The notes under the pieces: generated by a model
The model's database searches: none
Told to the model about the DNA's origin: nothing
Seen by the model: the letters and a program-made list of their open reading frames with translations, nothing else
Part shown: positions 43,388 through 52,847 of the stretch, in pieces
Layout of the letters: every line of letters starts with the position of its first letter
Position numbering within the stretch: position 1 is the first letter of the stretch
Translations under genes and position numbers: made by a program
Origin: Actinobacillus equuli
GTDB taxonomy: Bacteria > Pseudomonadota > Gammaproteobacteria > Enterobacterales > Pasteurellaceae
Reading direction: 5' to 3'
NCBI RefSeq assembly: GCF_900636745.1
Contig: NZ_LR134310.1
Coordinates: 2,392,321-2,451,991, forward strand
DNA: 59,671 nt

Positions 43388-43669
43388 TCACCGGTGAAAC
43401 CTTCTGCCGGAAACCTTGCGATAAGTGCGTATAAACTCGTCTAAATCAATGGGAACATCAGAATGAACCAACTCTTGCAAAAACAACATAAAGTGTTCTA
43501 GCTGCTGAAATCGTTTATCAGTTGTAGCTGGAGGCTCGTTCCTATCATAACGAAAACGGACTTCAAGGGAATCGACGGTAAGATAAATACGATGTTCGGT
43601 CATTTTTAAGAGCTTGACGGCTTCAAAGAAGTGTTGAGGAGTGATGTGAGAAAGGGTGATATCAGCCAT
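43388..43669 (-). CDS. Unknown 93-aa protein, phage copy 1
   Basis: Identical in translation to the gene at 36885, in the same place after the attP hairpin. Confidence 0.62.
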   Translation of the reverse strand: MADITLSHITPQHFFEAVKLLKMTEHRIYLTVDSLEVRFRYDRNEPPATTDKRFQQLEHFMLFLQELVHSDVPIDLDEFIRTYRKVSGRRFHR

Positions 43670-43691
43670 AAATTACCTAATTTAAAGCCTT

Positions 43692-43789
43692 ACATCGCAT
43701 AACAACAGGTTATGTATAAATTCTCAGGCAGTAAGGGAGATTATCACTGCCCGAGAATTCAACATAACCTGATAAACATTATGCGAAGT
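43692..43789. other. attP hairpin at phage copy 1/satellite 2 junction
   Basis: Same fold as at 37189. The bases after TTATGCGAA are GTAAAATG, the start of a replication module, not the ATAAGG start of a morphogenesis module. The junction is therefore module V end joined to attP. Confidence 0.8.
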
Positions 43790-43820
43790 AAAATGATTGT
43801 AAGTCATTGATTAATAAGGG

Positions 43821-44162
43821 TTATTTGCTTTCTGTGTTGCTTACAAGCTCAATTGTTGAGTTTTCATCAAAATTGTACGTAATCCCTTTACGACCACCTT
43901 CCATCGCCCATTCACGTGGATAAACCAACACCATTACCAATTTATTCTTAAATTGTTCAATGGTTCGCTTAAGATTGTCATTCACACAACGATCATCTAA
44001 TTTAACTTCTTGAGTTGATGTATTGTAGCCGCCGTAGCCGTCAGGCTCTTGAAGCTGTAAACCTAAATTGTGCTTATCTTTAACTTCACCGGTTTCACGA
44101 TTAGTGAATGATGAATTTTTGTATCCTTTGAGAATACCGACGATATAAAAACCTGTACGCAT
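43821..44162 (-). CDS. ssDNA-binding protein candidate, satellite 2
   Basis: Translation identical to 34901. Its 3' side abuts the attP hairpin of phage copy 1 rather than dif or gene VII. Confidence 0.65.
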   Translation of the reverse strand: MRTGFYIVGILKGYKNSSFTNRETGEVKDKHNLGLQLQEPDGYGGYNTSTQEVKLDDRCVNDNLKRTIEQFKNKLVMVLVYPREWAMEGGRKGITYNFDENSTIELVSNTESK

Positions 44163-44208
44163 AAAATGCTCCTTTTAAATGCTATTTAACTTTAAACTAC
44201 CAAAAAAC

Positions 44209-45360
44209 TTAAGCAATCAACCGTAGCTTCGGCATATTGCTTGGATACTGATAAAAATCCGGGGCCTTAAATGGTTTAACGAAGATCTGTTCGCAAGAAA
44301 TCACTCGGACAGCTTGGAATTTTTCAATATCGCAAGGGTTTGCAATATCTATCCCGATTTTACGTAATCTTGCGCGATGTAATTTAAATTGGGCTTCTTT
44401 CAAAAAAAGGTTCTGTCCATTAGCCCATAACATAGCGTAATAAGCAGTCGTATTAGCTTTACGCAAAGTATCGACTATCCCCTCAGAAACAAGCTGTTCC
44501 GCTATCGTTTCTAGTTTCACTTCACTGACACTTAATCTTCTATACATATCTAAAAAACCTTTCTGTAATGCTTCTAAACCCGAAAAATCACTCAAACCCC
44601 AATAACAAAGCCCTTCACGTTGTAAATAACGAGATTTTAATTTTTGTTCGAATCGGACTACTCCATTCTCCTCGCAATAGTCATAGACCTTTTTGTAATA
44701 AGTGAACTCCTTTGAATCGAAACCAAACTTATTTTTAATCTTGTCAAAAGAATGTATTAAAAGCTCTTCGTGTTTGATATAGCAGGATGGGTAAATCAGA
44801 TTGGCATTACCCTTTGCGCTTAACCAATCGACTGTGCAGCCATTAGTGTGTAATCGACCGATTGAGTTACGGTAACGCATTTGAGAAAGAGCCTTGAGAA
44901 ATGTACGTTCATTACCTCGACCGACTGAAACATTAGTGGTGATGTCTAAACGCTTGATGATGGCACCGTTTGAAAAAGTTCTTACTTTTTCGCCGTCTTT
45001 GCCTTGTCCGTGGAAAATCTCTGTACAACGAGTAAATAATGGAAGTTTAAGAGAGAAAAGAATGTTGTTAAAACAAGAAACACAAGAATCAATATCAGTA
45101 AAACCTAATACATTTTCAACTTTATTCCAACGGCTTGGGTTCCCTTCCATTCGAATAACGGAACCGGAAACCTTGATAGAAACCTCATCGCAATAGCTGC
45201 CTTTATGACGATATTTTCCGGTTCTTATGCCCTGCTGAACTTCTCCGGTATCAAGATGAATGCCTATCACACCGAAATCAAAAATAGACGCAAGCGTAGA
45301 TTCGGGAATCTCGAATCCAAAATCTTGTTCTATTGTGAGCCAGTCAATGTGATAATTCAT
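44209..45360 (-). CDS. Replication initiator, satellite 2
   Basis: 383 aa, identical in translation to 35289; gives the satellite its own initiator. Confidence 0.85.
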   Translation of the reverse strand: MNYHIDWLTIEQDFGFEIPESTLASIFDFGVIGIHLDTGEVQQGIRTGKYRHKGSYCDEVSIKVSGSVIRMEGNPSRWNKVENVLGFTDIDSCVSCFNNILFSLKLPLFTRCTEIFHGQGKDGEKVRTFSNGAIIKRLDITTNVSVGRGNERTFLKALSQMRYRNSIGRLHTNGCTVDWLSAKGNANLIYPSCYIKHEELLIHSFDKIKNKFGFDSKEFTYYKKVYDYCEENGVVRFEQKLKSRYLQREGLCYWGLSDFSGLEALQKGFLDMYRRLSVSEVKLETIAEQLVSEGIVDTLRKANTTAYYAMLWANGQNLFLKEAQFKLHRARLRKIGIDIANPCDIEKFQAVRVISCEQIFVKPFKAPDFYQYPSNMPKLRLIA

Positions 45361-45367
45361 AAAAATC

Positions 45368-45429
45368 TACCGCATGCAAACATACATTGATAAAAAATAT
45401 AATATATTTATATACCGCATGCAAGCATA
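45368..45429. promoter_or_regulatory. Operator repeats, satellite 2
   Basis: Same pair of TACCGCATGCAA repeats as at 36448. Confidence 0.65.
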
Positions 45430-45497
45430 TTTACATACAAAAGACATAAAAAACTTATAATGATAGATGAATTTTTATCAATCAAAGAGAATAAAAA

Positions 45498-45692
45498 ATG
45501 AGCACAAGAAAAGACACTTCCGTTAGAATTAACGAACAAAGACGTAATAAATTAGAAATGTTAGCAATAGAAATTAGCCATAAAAGTGGACGATTAACAA
45601 AAATGAGTGACATAGTAAATCATTTGCTTGATAACTACTTAAATGAAGCAAAGCAAGACCTAATTCACCAGCCTAAAGAAAATAAGAAATGA
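45498..45692 (+). CDS. Ribbon-helix-helix repressor candidate, satellite 2
   Basis: 64 aa, identical in translation to 36578. Confidence 0.72.
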   Translation: MSTRKDTSVRINEQRRNKLEMLAIEISHKSGRLTKMSDIVNHLLDNYLNEAKQDLIHQPKENKK

Positions 45693-45697
45693 TAAAA

Positions 45698-45779
45698 AGT
45701 GCAAAATCTTGCACTAAAGTTCAACTATAAAAGTATGGAAAACCATACCAAAGTTCGGGTGTTACAGAACTCCCGAACT
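45698..45779. other. IR1 hairpin cluster, satellite 2
   Basis: Same three stems as at 36778. Confidence 0.55.
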
Positions 45780-45804
45780 TCTCCGCTTGCTTTTTAAACA
45801 CCTA

Positions 45805-46086
45805 TCACCGGTGAAACCTTCTGCCGGAAACCTTGCGATAAGTGCGTATAAACTCGTCTAAATCAATGGGAACATCAGAATGAACCAACTCTTGCAAAAA
45901 CAACATAAAGTGTTCTAGCTGCTGAAATCGTTTATCAGTTGTAGCTGGAGGCTCGTTCCTATCATAACGAAAACGGACTTCAAGGGAATCGACGGTAAGA
46001 TAAATACGATGTTCGGTCATTTTTAAGAGCTTGACGGCTTCAAAGAAGTGTTGAGGAGTGATGTGAGAAAGGGTGATATCAGCCAT
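45805..46086 (-). CDS. Unknown 93-aa protein, satellite 2
   Basis: Identical in translation to 36885. Confidence 0.62.
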   Translation of the reverse strand: MADITLSHITPQHFFEAVKLLKMTEHRIYLTVDSLEVRFRYDRNEPPATTDKRFQQLEHFMLFLQELVHSDVPIDLDEFIRTYRKVSGRRFHR

Positions 46087-46108
46087 AAATTACCTAATTT
46101 AAAGCCTT

Positions 46109-46206
46109 ACATCGCATAACAACAGGTTATGTATAAATTCTCAGGCAGTAAGGGAGATTATCACTGCCCGAGAATTCAACATAACCTGATAAACATTATG
46201 CGAAAT
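46109..46206. other. attP hairpin at satellite 2/phage copy 2 junction
   Basis: Same fold as at 37189; followed by AATAAGG, the left end of a morphogenesis module. Confidence 0.82.
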
Positions 46207-46257
46207 AAGGCTCTTTAATATTTTGTAAAGATTACTATCGTCTTGGTTTTGCAGGGA

Positions 46258-46334
46258 GTGCGAATGCTTCGCACATGTTCCGCTGAACCGCAAGCGGTTC
46301 GCTTACGTCATGGGATTTTACACGGTAAAATCCC
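46258..46334. other. IR2 hairpin cluster, phage copy 2
   Basis: Same three stems as at 37338. Confidence 0.55.
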
Positions 46335-46344
46335 CCGACACCCC

Positions 46345-47334
46345 CTATTTTTCACAGATAATAAAGCCTAAGTTATTAATTTTTGTTATTTTTGAATCAG
46401 AAAAGATCACTTTTGAGTTGATTTTAATATCCGTTTTGAAGAATAGGTCATAGCACATATTGATTTTACGTTCGGCTGTCTGATTAAACTTAACACAGTT
46501 AAAGCGGTCTTCGCAGAATGATACACTTAAATCTACCGCATTACGTCTAAATCTCACCCTAAAACCTTGCTCCACAACGTCAAAGCGCTTTGATGTAGAT
46601 TCCGATACTGGGCTACGAATCGTTTCATCAAATTCAAATCTTGATTCGCTCAACGATTCACAATAATCACCTTCCACGCAAGAAATAAAAGTTCTGGAAT
46701 AAGTAAAGTTATCTGATTGAGAATTAAAAAAGTCGGCGACATTCTTATTCACGAGTAAGAAATTCATGCCTAGCCCAAGCTTCTTATTTAATGAAAATGG
46801 AGCTAATGAGTTAAGTAATTCATCAAAAAAAGAGACCTTCTTATCTATTTCTGTACGTGAATAAATATAAACAACCGGTTTAACAAAAGCGGTATTAAAT
46901 TTTAAACCTTCTCTGTCACTTTCGATTTTGCCGGCAATTACTCTATAGTCTTTGAAATTATCCGGATTATTATTTACATCGAAATAACTCAGCTCTTTCG
47001 GCACTTCATAAGCGGCAGAATATTCTTGATAAGGTTCTTGAATGAATTCCGGCTCTTGTGCAATAGCAGGATTTAACTCTTTTTTCGATAACTCAATCGT
47101 TCCATCCTCATTCTTCATACATGTATAACCATTTGATACACACGATTTTAAGAGGTTAGATTCGGTCAATTCTCCTATAAAATAAAAAGGGCTGTCTCCA
47201 GAAACATATATGTTTAAATTCTGTGGATACGTCATTTTTAAATCATTAACGTTAGAAATATCTACTTGCTGTTTAGCGTTGGAATTTTTTGATATTACAA
47301 ACATTAATATTATCAATGTTAGCAATTCTTTCAT
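46345..47334 (-). CDS. pIV-like degenerate secretin, phage copy 2
   Basis: 329 aa, identical in translation to 37425; same 62-base overlap with zot. Confidence 0.6.
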   Translation of the reverse strand: MKELLTLIILMFVISKNSNAKQQVDISNVNDLKMTYPQNLNIYVSGDSPFYFIGELTESNLLKSCVSNGYTCMKNEDGTIELSKKELNPAIAQEPEFIQEPYQEYSAAYEVPKELSYFDVNNNPDNFKDYRVIAGKIESDREGLKFNTAFVKPVVYIYSRTEIDKKVSFFDELLNSLAPFSLNKKLGLGMNFLLVNKNVADFFNSQSDNFTYSRTFISCVEGDYCESLSESRFEFDETIRSPVSESTSKRFDVVEQGFRVRFRRNAVDLSVSFCEDRFNCVKFNQTAERKINMCYDLFFKTDIKINSKVIFSDSKITKINNLGFIICEK

Positions 47335-48211
47335 AGTTGTCCCCTTTTTTAATAATAAAATAGCTAATATCGCCTATCTGATTCATGGAAATTAAACTGA
47401 CACATTCGGTATTATTTGTACTGGTTTTTGATTTTGGTTTTTCTATATTTTTTTCTGGTTTTTCATATTTATCTAACAAATCATAGAGATAATAGAAAGA
47501 GCCAGACAAACAAAAAATAGAAGAAAATAATATCAGTTTAAATTGTGCTGATTTAAAAAAGTTTTGTCTGCTATCAATGATATTTTGTTTCCCATTGACA
47601 CCATCAAAGCTTTTATAAAGTTGGAATATTTCATCAGAATATTTATTATGGTACTGAGCAATTAATGATGTTTTTGTCGTTTTTACTCCGATAAAAACAT
47701 CTACCCGATAGCGTTTAGAAAAACCGAGCATGGTCATTTTACGCATCACAAATGTAGATTCGATTCTATCTTTGATAAAACGAGGAATTCCGGTGATTGA
47801 TTGGTTAATCACGATAAGATCACAACAATCCCCTTTCTCATTTGTAAAATGTCTATGTTCGGCAATAAACGAGCGGTGATTCGGATGAATTTTGTCACTA
47901 GGAAAGATTCTCCATACTTCATCTAAACAGATTAAATCTCCTGCCTTGCAAAAGGTGTTCTCTGCCCCTTTAAACGGGAAAAAATCCTCTTTCTGACAAT
48001 CTGAATCGGTTACTTTACGTAGCTTGCCCAACGATTCACGGGAGATTTTCTTGTCTTTGCTTAAGCAATAATCAATTAGCTTTTCTTCAGAAATACCTTC
48101 AATATTTGTGACGATGTTTCGACCTTTTCTGAAATTTTCCAAAATCACCGAAGACACTACTTCATAAGACTTCCCAGAACCGGGAATACCGGTATAAGCA
48201 AAAATAGACAT
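47273..48211 (-). CDS. zot: Zot/pI assembly ATPase, phage copy 2
   Basis: 312 aa, identical in translation to 38353, reading frame intact. Confidence 0.93.
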   Translation of the reverse strand: MSIFAYTGIPGSGKSYEVVSSVILENFRKGRNIVTNIEGISEEKLIDYCLSKDKKISRESLGKLRKVTDSDCQKEDFFPFKGAENTFCKAGDLICLDEVWRIFPSDKIHPNHRSFIAEHRHFTNEKGDCCDLIVINQSITGIPRFIKDRIESTFVMRKMTMLGFSKRYRVDVFIGVKTTKTSLIAQYHNKYSDEIFQLYKSFDGVNGKQNIIDSRQNFFKSAQFKLILFSSIFCLSGSFYYLYDLLDKYEKPEKNIEKPKSKTSTNNTECVSLISMNQIGDISYFIIKKGDNYERIANIDNINVCNIKKFQR

Positions 48212-48215
48212 AACA

Positions 48216-48512
48216 TTAACCTACGAATGGAATACGACGAATCATAAATCTTGTCATATAAGCACTTAAAATCATTTGAAGACCAACATCAATCTTAAAT
48301 GCGGATAAGAAAAATAAAGCCTCCGAAGGAATAGAATCAAAATATTGCTGTAATTCTTGCTCAGGAATAAATACTTCAAAAAGTATTGGAATAACTTCAG
48401 TAACAACTAAAAATATAATTGCGAATACAACAAATTTAATTACTAGGGATTTAAATATAAATGATAAAATTCCTGAAAAAGATTTTGATAGAAAAGAAAT
48501 AATTGCGCCCAT
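48216..48512 (-). CDS. pVI-like minor coat protein, phage copy 2
   Basis: 98 aa from ATG 48512, as in copy 1. Confidence 0.8.
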   Translation of the reverse strand: MGAIISFLSKSFSGILSFIFKSLVIKFVVFAIIFLVVTEVIPILFEVFIPEQELQQYFDSIPSEALFFLSAFKIDVGLQMILSAYMTRFMIRRIPFVG

Positions 48513-48520
48513 AAAATACC

Positions 48521-49666
48521 CTATGCAGATAAAATAACTCGTAAGGAAACAATTCCCCAAATGAATAAAAATATAGAACTTAATAATTCAGCTGAACCTT
48601 TAAAAACTTGGCAATGAACATCAACTTTTTCATTAATTACTAAAAATTTAGTGTTGAAATTTATATCTAAAGGAGGGCAGCTTCCACCACTGAAAGATAA
48701 ATTAGGAATAAATCCTTCTTTACTTTTTTTTAATTCATTAAACGCCTTTTTAATATCAAATTCTTCCAATTCAGGGTAAGTTAGATCTCCATTACCATGT
48801 TCTTTATCTCCATCTCCTTCGCTTTTACCGGTACCGAGTCCCTTTCCATTTCCAGTACCCTTATCACTATGTCCGGAACCTCCATGATTACCACCCGAAC
48901 CACTTGCAGCAGAACCATTACTTCCACCGTTCGGAGATGAACCGGAATTTCCACCGGAACCCCTTAATTCATTGATTCCGTTTCTTGCATCTGTAGCACC
49001 TTGACCAGAACTCCCCTTTGGCTCTTGCTTAGAAGAAGCATAATTTTCTAATGTATCTCTATCACAATTTGTTTCATTACATACACCAATGACTGGATTT
49101 CCTTCTTCATCTGAACCCTCTTTATTAAATGCACAAACAGAAGAACCATCTTTTGAAATCGCACATCTATCCGTTCCATTTTCAAAGCCTAAGAATTCAT
49201 CGGATTCCCCTTCTTTCTGTACTTTGCCATTTGCTAGAGTATCGACTAATGATTGTGCTATATCACAATTACCCGCTTTTAAAGCCTTTTTTAAAGCACT
49301 AAGTAAAGGCTTTCTATAGTTCTCACCTACAGAGAATCTTATTTGTTGTGCATATTTAAATGCACCGTCAGCAAAAAATTTATCTTTAAAATTCGTTCCA
49401 TAGTTAAAAACAATGCTGTATTGATCTAACTTAATATCTAAATAATCTCTTTGAGCGTGAGGGTCTCCGTCTTCATTCATTCCAGCCGTAGACATTTTTA
49501 AATCACATTTAGACATGTCATAATCATTCGATGAATTCTTTTTAGAATCAATACGATAGACATAACCGACTTTAGACCATTGGGCGATAGCAAAAACATC
49601 CATAGAAATAAAAGAGAATAAAAATAATATGCTTAATTTAATCCGGTTATTACAGCCCAAGCGCAT
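48521..49666 (-). CDS. pIII-like adsorption protein, phage copy 2
   Basis: 381 aa from ATG 49666; identical to copy 1 including the Gly/Ser linker, so the receptor specificity is the same. Confidence 0.85.
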   Translation of the reverse strand: MRLGCNNRIKLSILFLFSFISMDVFAIAQWSKVGYVYRIDSKKNSSNDYDMSKCDLKMSTAGMNEDGDPHAQRDYLDIKLDQYSIVFNYGTNFKDKFFADGAFKYAQQIRFSVGENYRKPLLSALKKALKAGNCDIAQSLVDTLANGKVQKEGESDEFLGFENGTDRCAISKDGSSVCAFNKEGSDEEGNPVIGVCNETNCDRDTLENYASSKQEPKGSSGQGATDARNGINELRGSGGNSGSSPNGGSNGSAASGSGGNHGGSGHSDKGTGNGKGLGTGKSEGDGDKEHGNGDLTYPELEEFDIKKAFNELKKSKEGFIPNLSFSGGSCPPLDINFNTKFLVINEKVDVHCQVFKGSAELLSSIFLFIWGIVSLRVILSA

Positions 49667-49701
49667 ACGATACCCCACACGAAAAAAATAAATTGCCACA
49701 T
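49633..49701 (-). CDS. 22-aa membrane peptide, phage copy 2
   Basis: Same frame and ribosome site as at 40713. Confidence 0.52.
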   Translation of the reverse strand: MWQFIFFVWGIVCAWAVITGLN

Positions 49702-49717
49702 AATTAATTCCTTATCG

Positions 49718-49780
49718 TAGATAAAAAAAGAGGAGGTGCGTCCTCATACTTGCGGGCGCCTCCTCCTCCTTTTTTATCTA
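49718..49780 (-). terminator. Terminator after the major coat gene, phage copy 2
   Basis: Same GAGGAGG/CCTCCTC stem and T run as at 40798. Confidence 0.9.
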
Positions 49781-49784
49781 CGTA

Positions 49785-49997
49785 TTAAATACGTTTCATC
49801 ATACCAAGCACAGAACGTACACCGATGCCGACAGCTAAGAAACCACCGACGGCAACACCAAGAGCAACGATAGCTGTTTTTGCATCAGAAAGATCTACAC
49901 CTGAAGCAATATCACCAACACCGTTTGCATTTGCTACACCGGCTAACGCTAGAGAACCAACGATCACCGCACCTTTAGCTAATTTACTTTTAAACAT
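49785..49997 (-). CDS. Major coat protein pVIII, phage copy 2
   Basis: 70 aa from ATG 49997; identical to copy 1. Confidence 0.92.
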   Translation of the reverse strand: MFKSKLAKGAVIVGSLALAGVANANGVGDIASGVDLSDAKTAIVALGVAVGGFLAVGIGVRSVLGMMKRI

Positions 49998-50036
49998 ATA
50001 AAGTCTCCTTTTATAAAATTTTAATAAATACAACAG

Positions 50037-50249
50037 TTACGCTCTAATTTGTTTTAAAATCAAGCCTACAGTCTTAGCAAAAAACCAGAGCGAAACCGTT
50101 GCAGAAAATGAAACAAAGAAAAATCCGGAGTATTCGGAATAGTCTATTGTTTCTTTTGATGAAGGCTCTACCGGAACCTTCAAGATCACTTCCCTACAAT
50201 TCAAATTATCAGCCTCACAAATTTGAGATTGAAGAGAGATGAAATTCAT
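50037..50249 (-). CDS. Small single-membrane-span protein, phage copy 2
   Basis: 70 aa, identical in translation to 41117. Confidence 0.7.
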   Translation of the reverse strand: MNFISLQSQICEADNLNCREVILKVPVEPSSKETIDYSEYSGFFFVSFSATVSLWFFAKTVGLILKQIRA

Positions 50250-50263
50250 ATAAAATTGCCTCT

Positions 50264-50292
50264 ATTTAACAGAATATTACATTATGCGAAGT
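50264..50292. other. Internal dif-like site, phage copy 2
   Basis: Same boxes and 7-base spacer as at 41344. Confidence 0.8.
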
Positions 50293-50323
50293 AAAATGAT
50301 TGTAAGTCATTGATTAATAAGGG

Positions 50324-50665
50324 TTATTTGCTTTCTGTGTTGCTTACAAGCTCAATTGTTGAGTTTTCATCAAAATTGTACGTAATCCCTTTACGACCAC
50401 CTTCCATCGCCCATTCACGTGGATAAACCAACACCATTACCAATTTATTCTTAAATTGTTCAATGGTTCGCTTAAGATTGTCATTCACACAACGATCATC
50501 TAATTTAACTTCTTGAGTTGATGTATTGTAGCCGCCGTAGCCGTCAGGCTCTTGAAGCTGTAAACCTAAATTGTGCTTATCTTTAACTTCACCGGTTTCA
50601 CGATTAGTGAATGATGAATTTTTGTATCCTTTGAGAATACCGACGATATAAAAACCTGTACGCAT
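50324..50665 (-). CDS. ssDNA-binding protein candidate, phage copy 2
   Basis: Translation identical to 34901. Confidence 0.65.
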   Translation of the reverse strand: MRTGFYIVGILKGYKNSSFTNRETGEVKDKHNLGLQLQEPDGYGGYNTSTQEVKLDDRCVNDNLKRTIEQFKNKLVMVLVYPREWAMEGGRKGITYNFDENSTIELVSNTESK

Positions 50666-50711
50666 AAAATGCTCCTTTTAAATGCTATTTAACTTTAAAC
50701 TACCAAAAAAC

Positions 50712-51863
50712 TTAAGCAATCAACCGTAGCTTCGGCATATTGCTTGGATACTGATAAAAATCCGGGGCCTTAAATGGTTTAACGAAGATCTGTTCGCAAG
50801 AAATCACTCGGACAGCTTGGAATTTTTCAATATCGCAAGGGTTTGCAATATCTATCCCGATTTTACGTAATCTTGCGCGATGTAATTTAAATTGGGCTTC
50901 TTTCAAAAAAAGGTTCTGTCCATTAGCCCATAACATAGCGTAATAAGCAGTCGTATTAGCTTTACGCAAAGTATCGACTATCCCCTCAGAAACAAGCTGT
51001 TCCGCTATCGTTTCTAGTTTCACTTCACTGACACTTAATCTTCTATACATATCTAAAAAACCTTTCTGTAATGCTTCTAAACCCGAAAAATCACTCAAAC
51101 CCCAATAACAAAGCCCTTCACGTTGTAAATAACGAGATTTTAATTTTTGTTCGAATCGGACTACTCCATTCTCCTCGCAATAGTCATAGACCTTTTTGTA
51201 ATAAGTGAACTCCTTTGAATCGAAACCAAACTTATTTTTAATCTTGTCAAAAGAATGTATTAAAAGCTCTTCGTGTTTGATATAGCAGGATGGGTAAATC
51301 AGATTGGCATTACCCTTTGCGCTTAACCAATCGACTGTGCAGCCATTAGTGTGTAATCGACCGATTGAGTTACGGTAACGCATTTGAGAAAGAGCCTTGA
51401 GAAATGTACGTTCATTACCTCGACCGACTGAAACATTAGTGGTGATGTCTAAACGCTTGATGATGGCACCGTTTGAAAAAGTTCTTACTTTTTCGCCGTC
51501 TTTGCCTTGTCCGTGGAAAATCTCTGTACAACGAGTAAATAATGGAAGTTTAAGAGAGAAAAGAATGTTGTTAAAACAAGAAACACAAGAATCAATATCA
51601 GTAAAACCTAATACATTTTCAACTTTATTCCAACGGCTTGGGTTCCCTTCCATTCGAATAACGGAACCGGAAACCTTGATAGAAACCTCATCGCAATAGC
51701 TGCCTTTATGACGATATTTTCCGGTTCTTATGCCCTGCTGAACTTCTCCGGTATCAAGATGAATGCCTATCACACCGAAATCAAAAATAGACGCAAGCGT
51801 AGATTCGGGAATCTCGAATCCAAAATCTTGTTCTATTGTGAGCCAGTCAATGTGATAATTCAT
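50712..51863 (-). CDS. Replication initiator, phage copy 2
   Basis: 383 aa, identical in translation to 35289. Confidence 0.85.
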   Translation of the reverse strand: MNYHIDWLTIEQDFGFEIPESTLASIFDFGVIGIHLDTGEVQQGIRTGKYRHKGSYCDEVSIKVSGSVIRMEGNPSRWNKVENVLGFTDIDSCVSCFNNILFSLKLPLFTRCTEIFHGQGKDGEKVRTFSNGAIIKRLDITTNVSVGRGNERTFLKALSQMRYRNSIGRLHTNGCTVDWLSAKGNANLIYPSCYIKHEELLIHSFDKIKNKFGFDSKEFTYYKKVYDYCEENGVVRFEQKLKSRYLQREGLCYWGLSDFSGLEALQKGFLDMYRRLSVSEVKLETIAEQLVSEGIVDTLRKANTTAYYAMLWANGQNLFLKEAQFKLHRARLRKIGIDIANPCDIEKFQAVRVISCEQIFVKPFKAPDFYQYPSNMPKLRLIA

Positions 51864-51870
51864 AAAAATC

Positions 51871-51932
51871 TACCGCATGCAAACATACATTGATAAAAAA
51901 TATAATATATTTATATACCGCATGCAAGCATA
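51871..51932. promoter_or_regulatory. Operator repeats, phage copy 2
   Basis: Same pair of TACCGCATGCAA repeats as at 36448. Confidence 0.65.
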
Positions 51933-52000
51933 TTTACATACAAAAGACATAAAAAACTTATAATGATAGATGAATTTTTATCAATCAAAGAGAATAAAAA

Positions 52001-52195
52001 ATGAGCACAAGAAAAGACACTTCCGTTAGAATTAACGAACAAAGACGTAATAAATTAGAAATGTTAGCAATAGAAATTAGCCATAAAAGTGGACGATTAA
52101 CAAAAATGAGTGACATAGTAAATCATTTGCTTGATAACTACTTAAATGAAGCAAAGCAAGACCTAATTCACCAGCCTAAAGAAAATAAGAAATGA
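52001..52195 (+). CDS. Ribbon-helix-helix repressor candidate, phage copy 2
   Basis: 64 aa, identical in translation to 36578. Confidence 0.72.
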   Translation: MSTRKDTSVRINEQRRNKLEMLAIEISHKSGRLTKMSDIVNHLLDNYLNEAKQDLIHQPKENKK

Positions 52196-52200
52196 TAAAA

Positions 52201-52282
52201 AGTGCAAAATCTTGCACTAAAGTTCAACTATAAAAGTATGGAAAACCATACCAAAGTTCGGGTGTTACAGAACTCCCGAACT
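52201..52282. other. IR1 hairpin cluster, phage copy 2
   Basis: Same three stems as at 36778. Confidence 0.55.
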
Positions 52283-52307
52283 TCTCCGCTTGCTTTTTAA
52301 ACACCTA

Positions 52308-52589
52308 TCACCGGTGAAACCTTCTGCCGGAAACCTTGCGATAAGTGCGTATAAACTCGTCTAAATCAATGGGAACATCAGAATGAACCAACTCTTGCAA
52401 AAACAACATAAAGTGTTCTAGCTGCTGAAATCGTTTATCAGTTGTAGCTGGAGGCTCGTTCCTATCATAACGAAAACGGACTTCAAGGGAATCGACGGTA
52501 AGATAAATACGATGTTCGGTCATTTTTAAGAGCTTGACGGCTTCAAAGAAGTGTTGAGGAGTGATGTGAGAAAGGGTGATATCAGCCAT
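52308..52589 (-). CDS. Unknown 93-aa protein, phage copy 2
   Basis: Identical in translation to 36885. Confidence 0.62.
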   Translation of the reverse strand: MADITLSHITPQHFFEAVKLLKMTEHRIYLTVDSLEVRFRYDRNEPPATTDKRFQQLEHFMLFLQELVHSDVPIDLDEFIRTYRKVSGRRFHR

Positions 52590-52611
52590 AAATTACCTAA
52601 TTTAAAGCCTT

Positions 52612-52709
52612 ACATCGCATAACAACAGGTTATGTATAAATTCTCAGGCAGTAAGGGAGATTATCACTGCCCGAGAATTCAACATAACCTGATAAACATT
52701 ATGCGAAAT
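52612..52709. other. attP hairpin at phage copy 2/copy 3 junction
   Basis: Same fold as at 37189, followed by AATAAGG. Confidence 0.82.
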
Positions 52710-52760
52710 AAGGCTCTTTAATATTTTGTAAAGATTACTATCGTCTTGGTTTTGCAGGGA

Positions 52761-52837
52761 GTGCGAATGCTTCGCACATGTTCCGCTGAACCGCAAGCGG
52801 TTCGCTTACGTCATGGGATTTTACACGGTAAAATCCC
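52761..52837. other. IR2 hairpin cluster, phage copy 3
   Basis: Same three stems as at 37338. Confidence 0.55.
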
Positions 52838-52847
52838 CCGACACCCC

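Larger units (their letters stand above)
37276..43778 (-). mobile_element. Filamentous phage genome copy 1 (6503 bp)
   Basis: Runs from the XerC half-site at 37276 to that at 43779. It holds, on the minus strand from right to left, the replication module (41362-43778) and the full morphogenesis module (37276-41361) in Ff order. Copy 2 (46196-52698) has exactly the same length and identical translations. Confidence 0.85.
43779..46195 (-). mobile_element. Satellite element 2 (2417 bp)
   Basis: Second unit without morphogenesis genes, the same length as satellite 1 and with identical translations. It is sandwiched between two full phage copies, so it is not an end effect of the array. Confidence 0.8.
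46196..52698 (-). mobile_element. Filamentous phage genome copy 2 (6503 bp)
   Basis: Second complete copy. Module lengths, gene spacing and translations equal copy 1. It is followed directly by copy 3 in the same orientation, so a head-to-tail dimer exists from which ssDNA could be made by replication across the junction, as CTXphi does. Confidence 0.85.
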
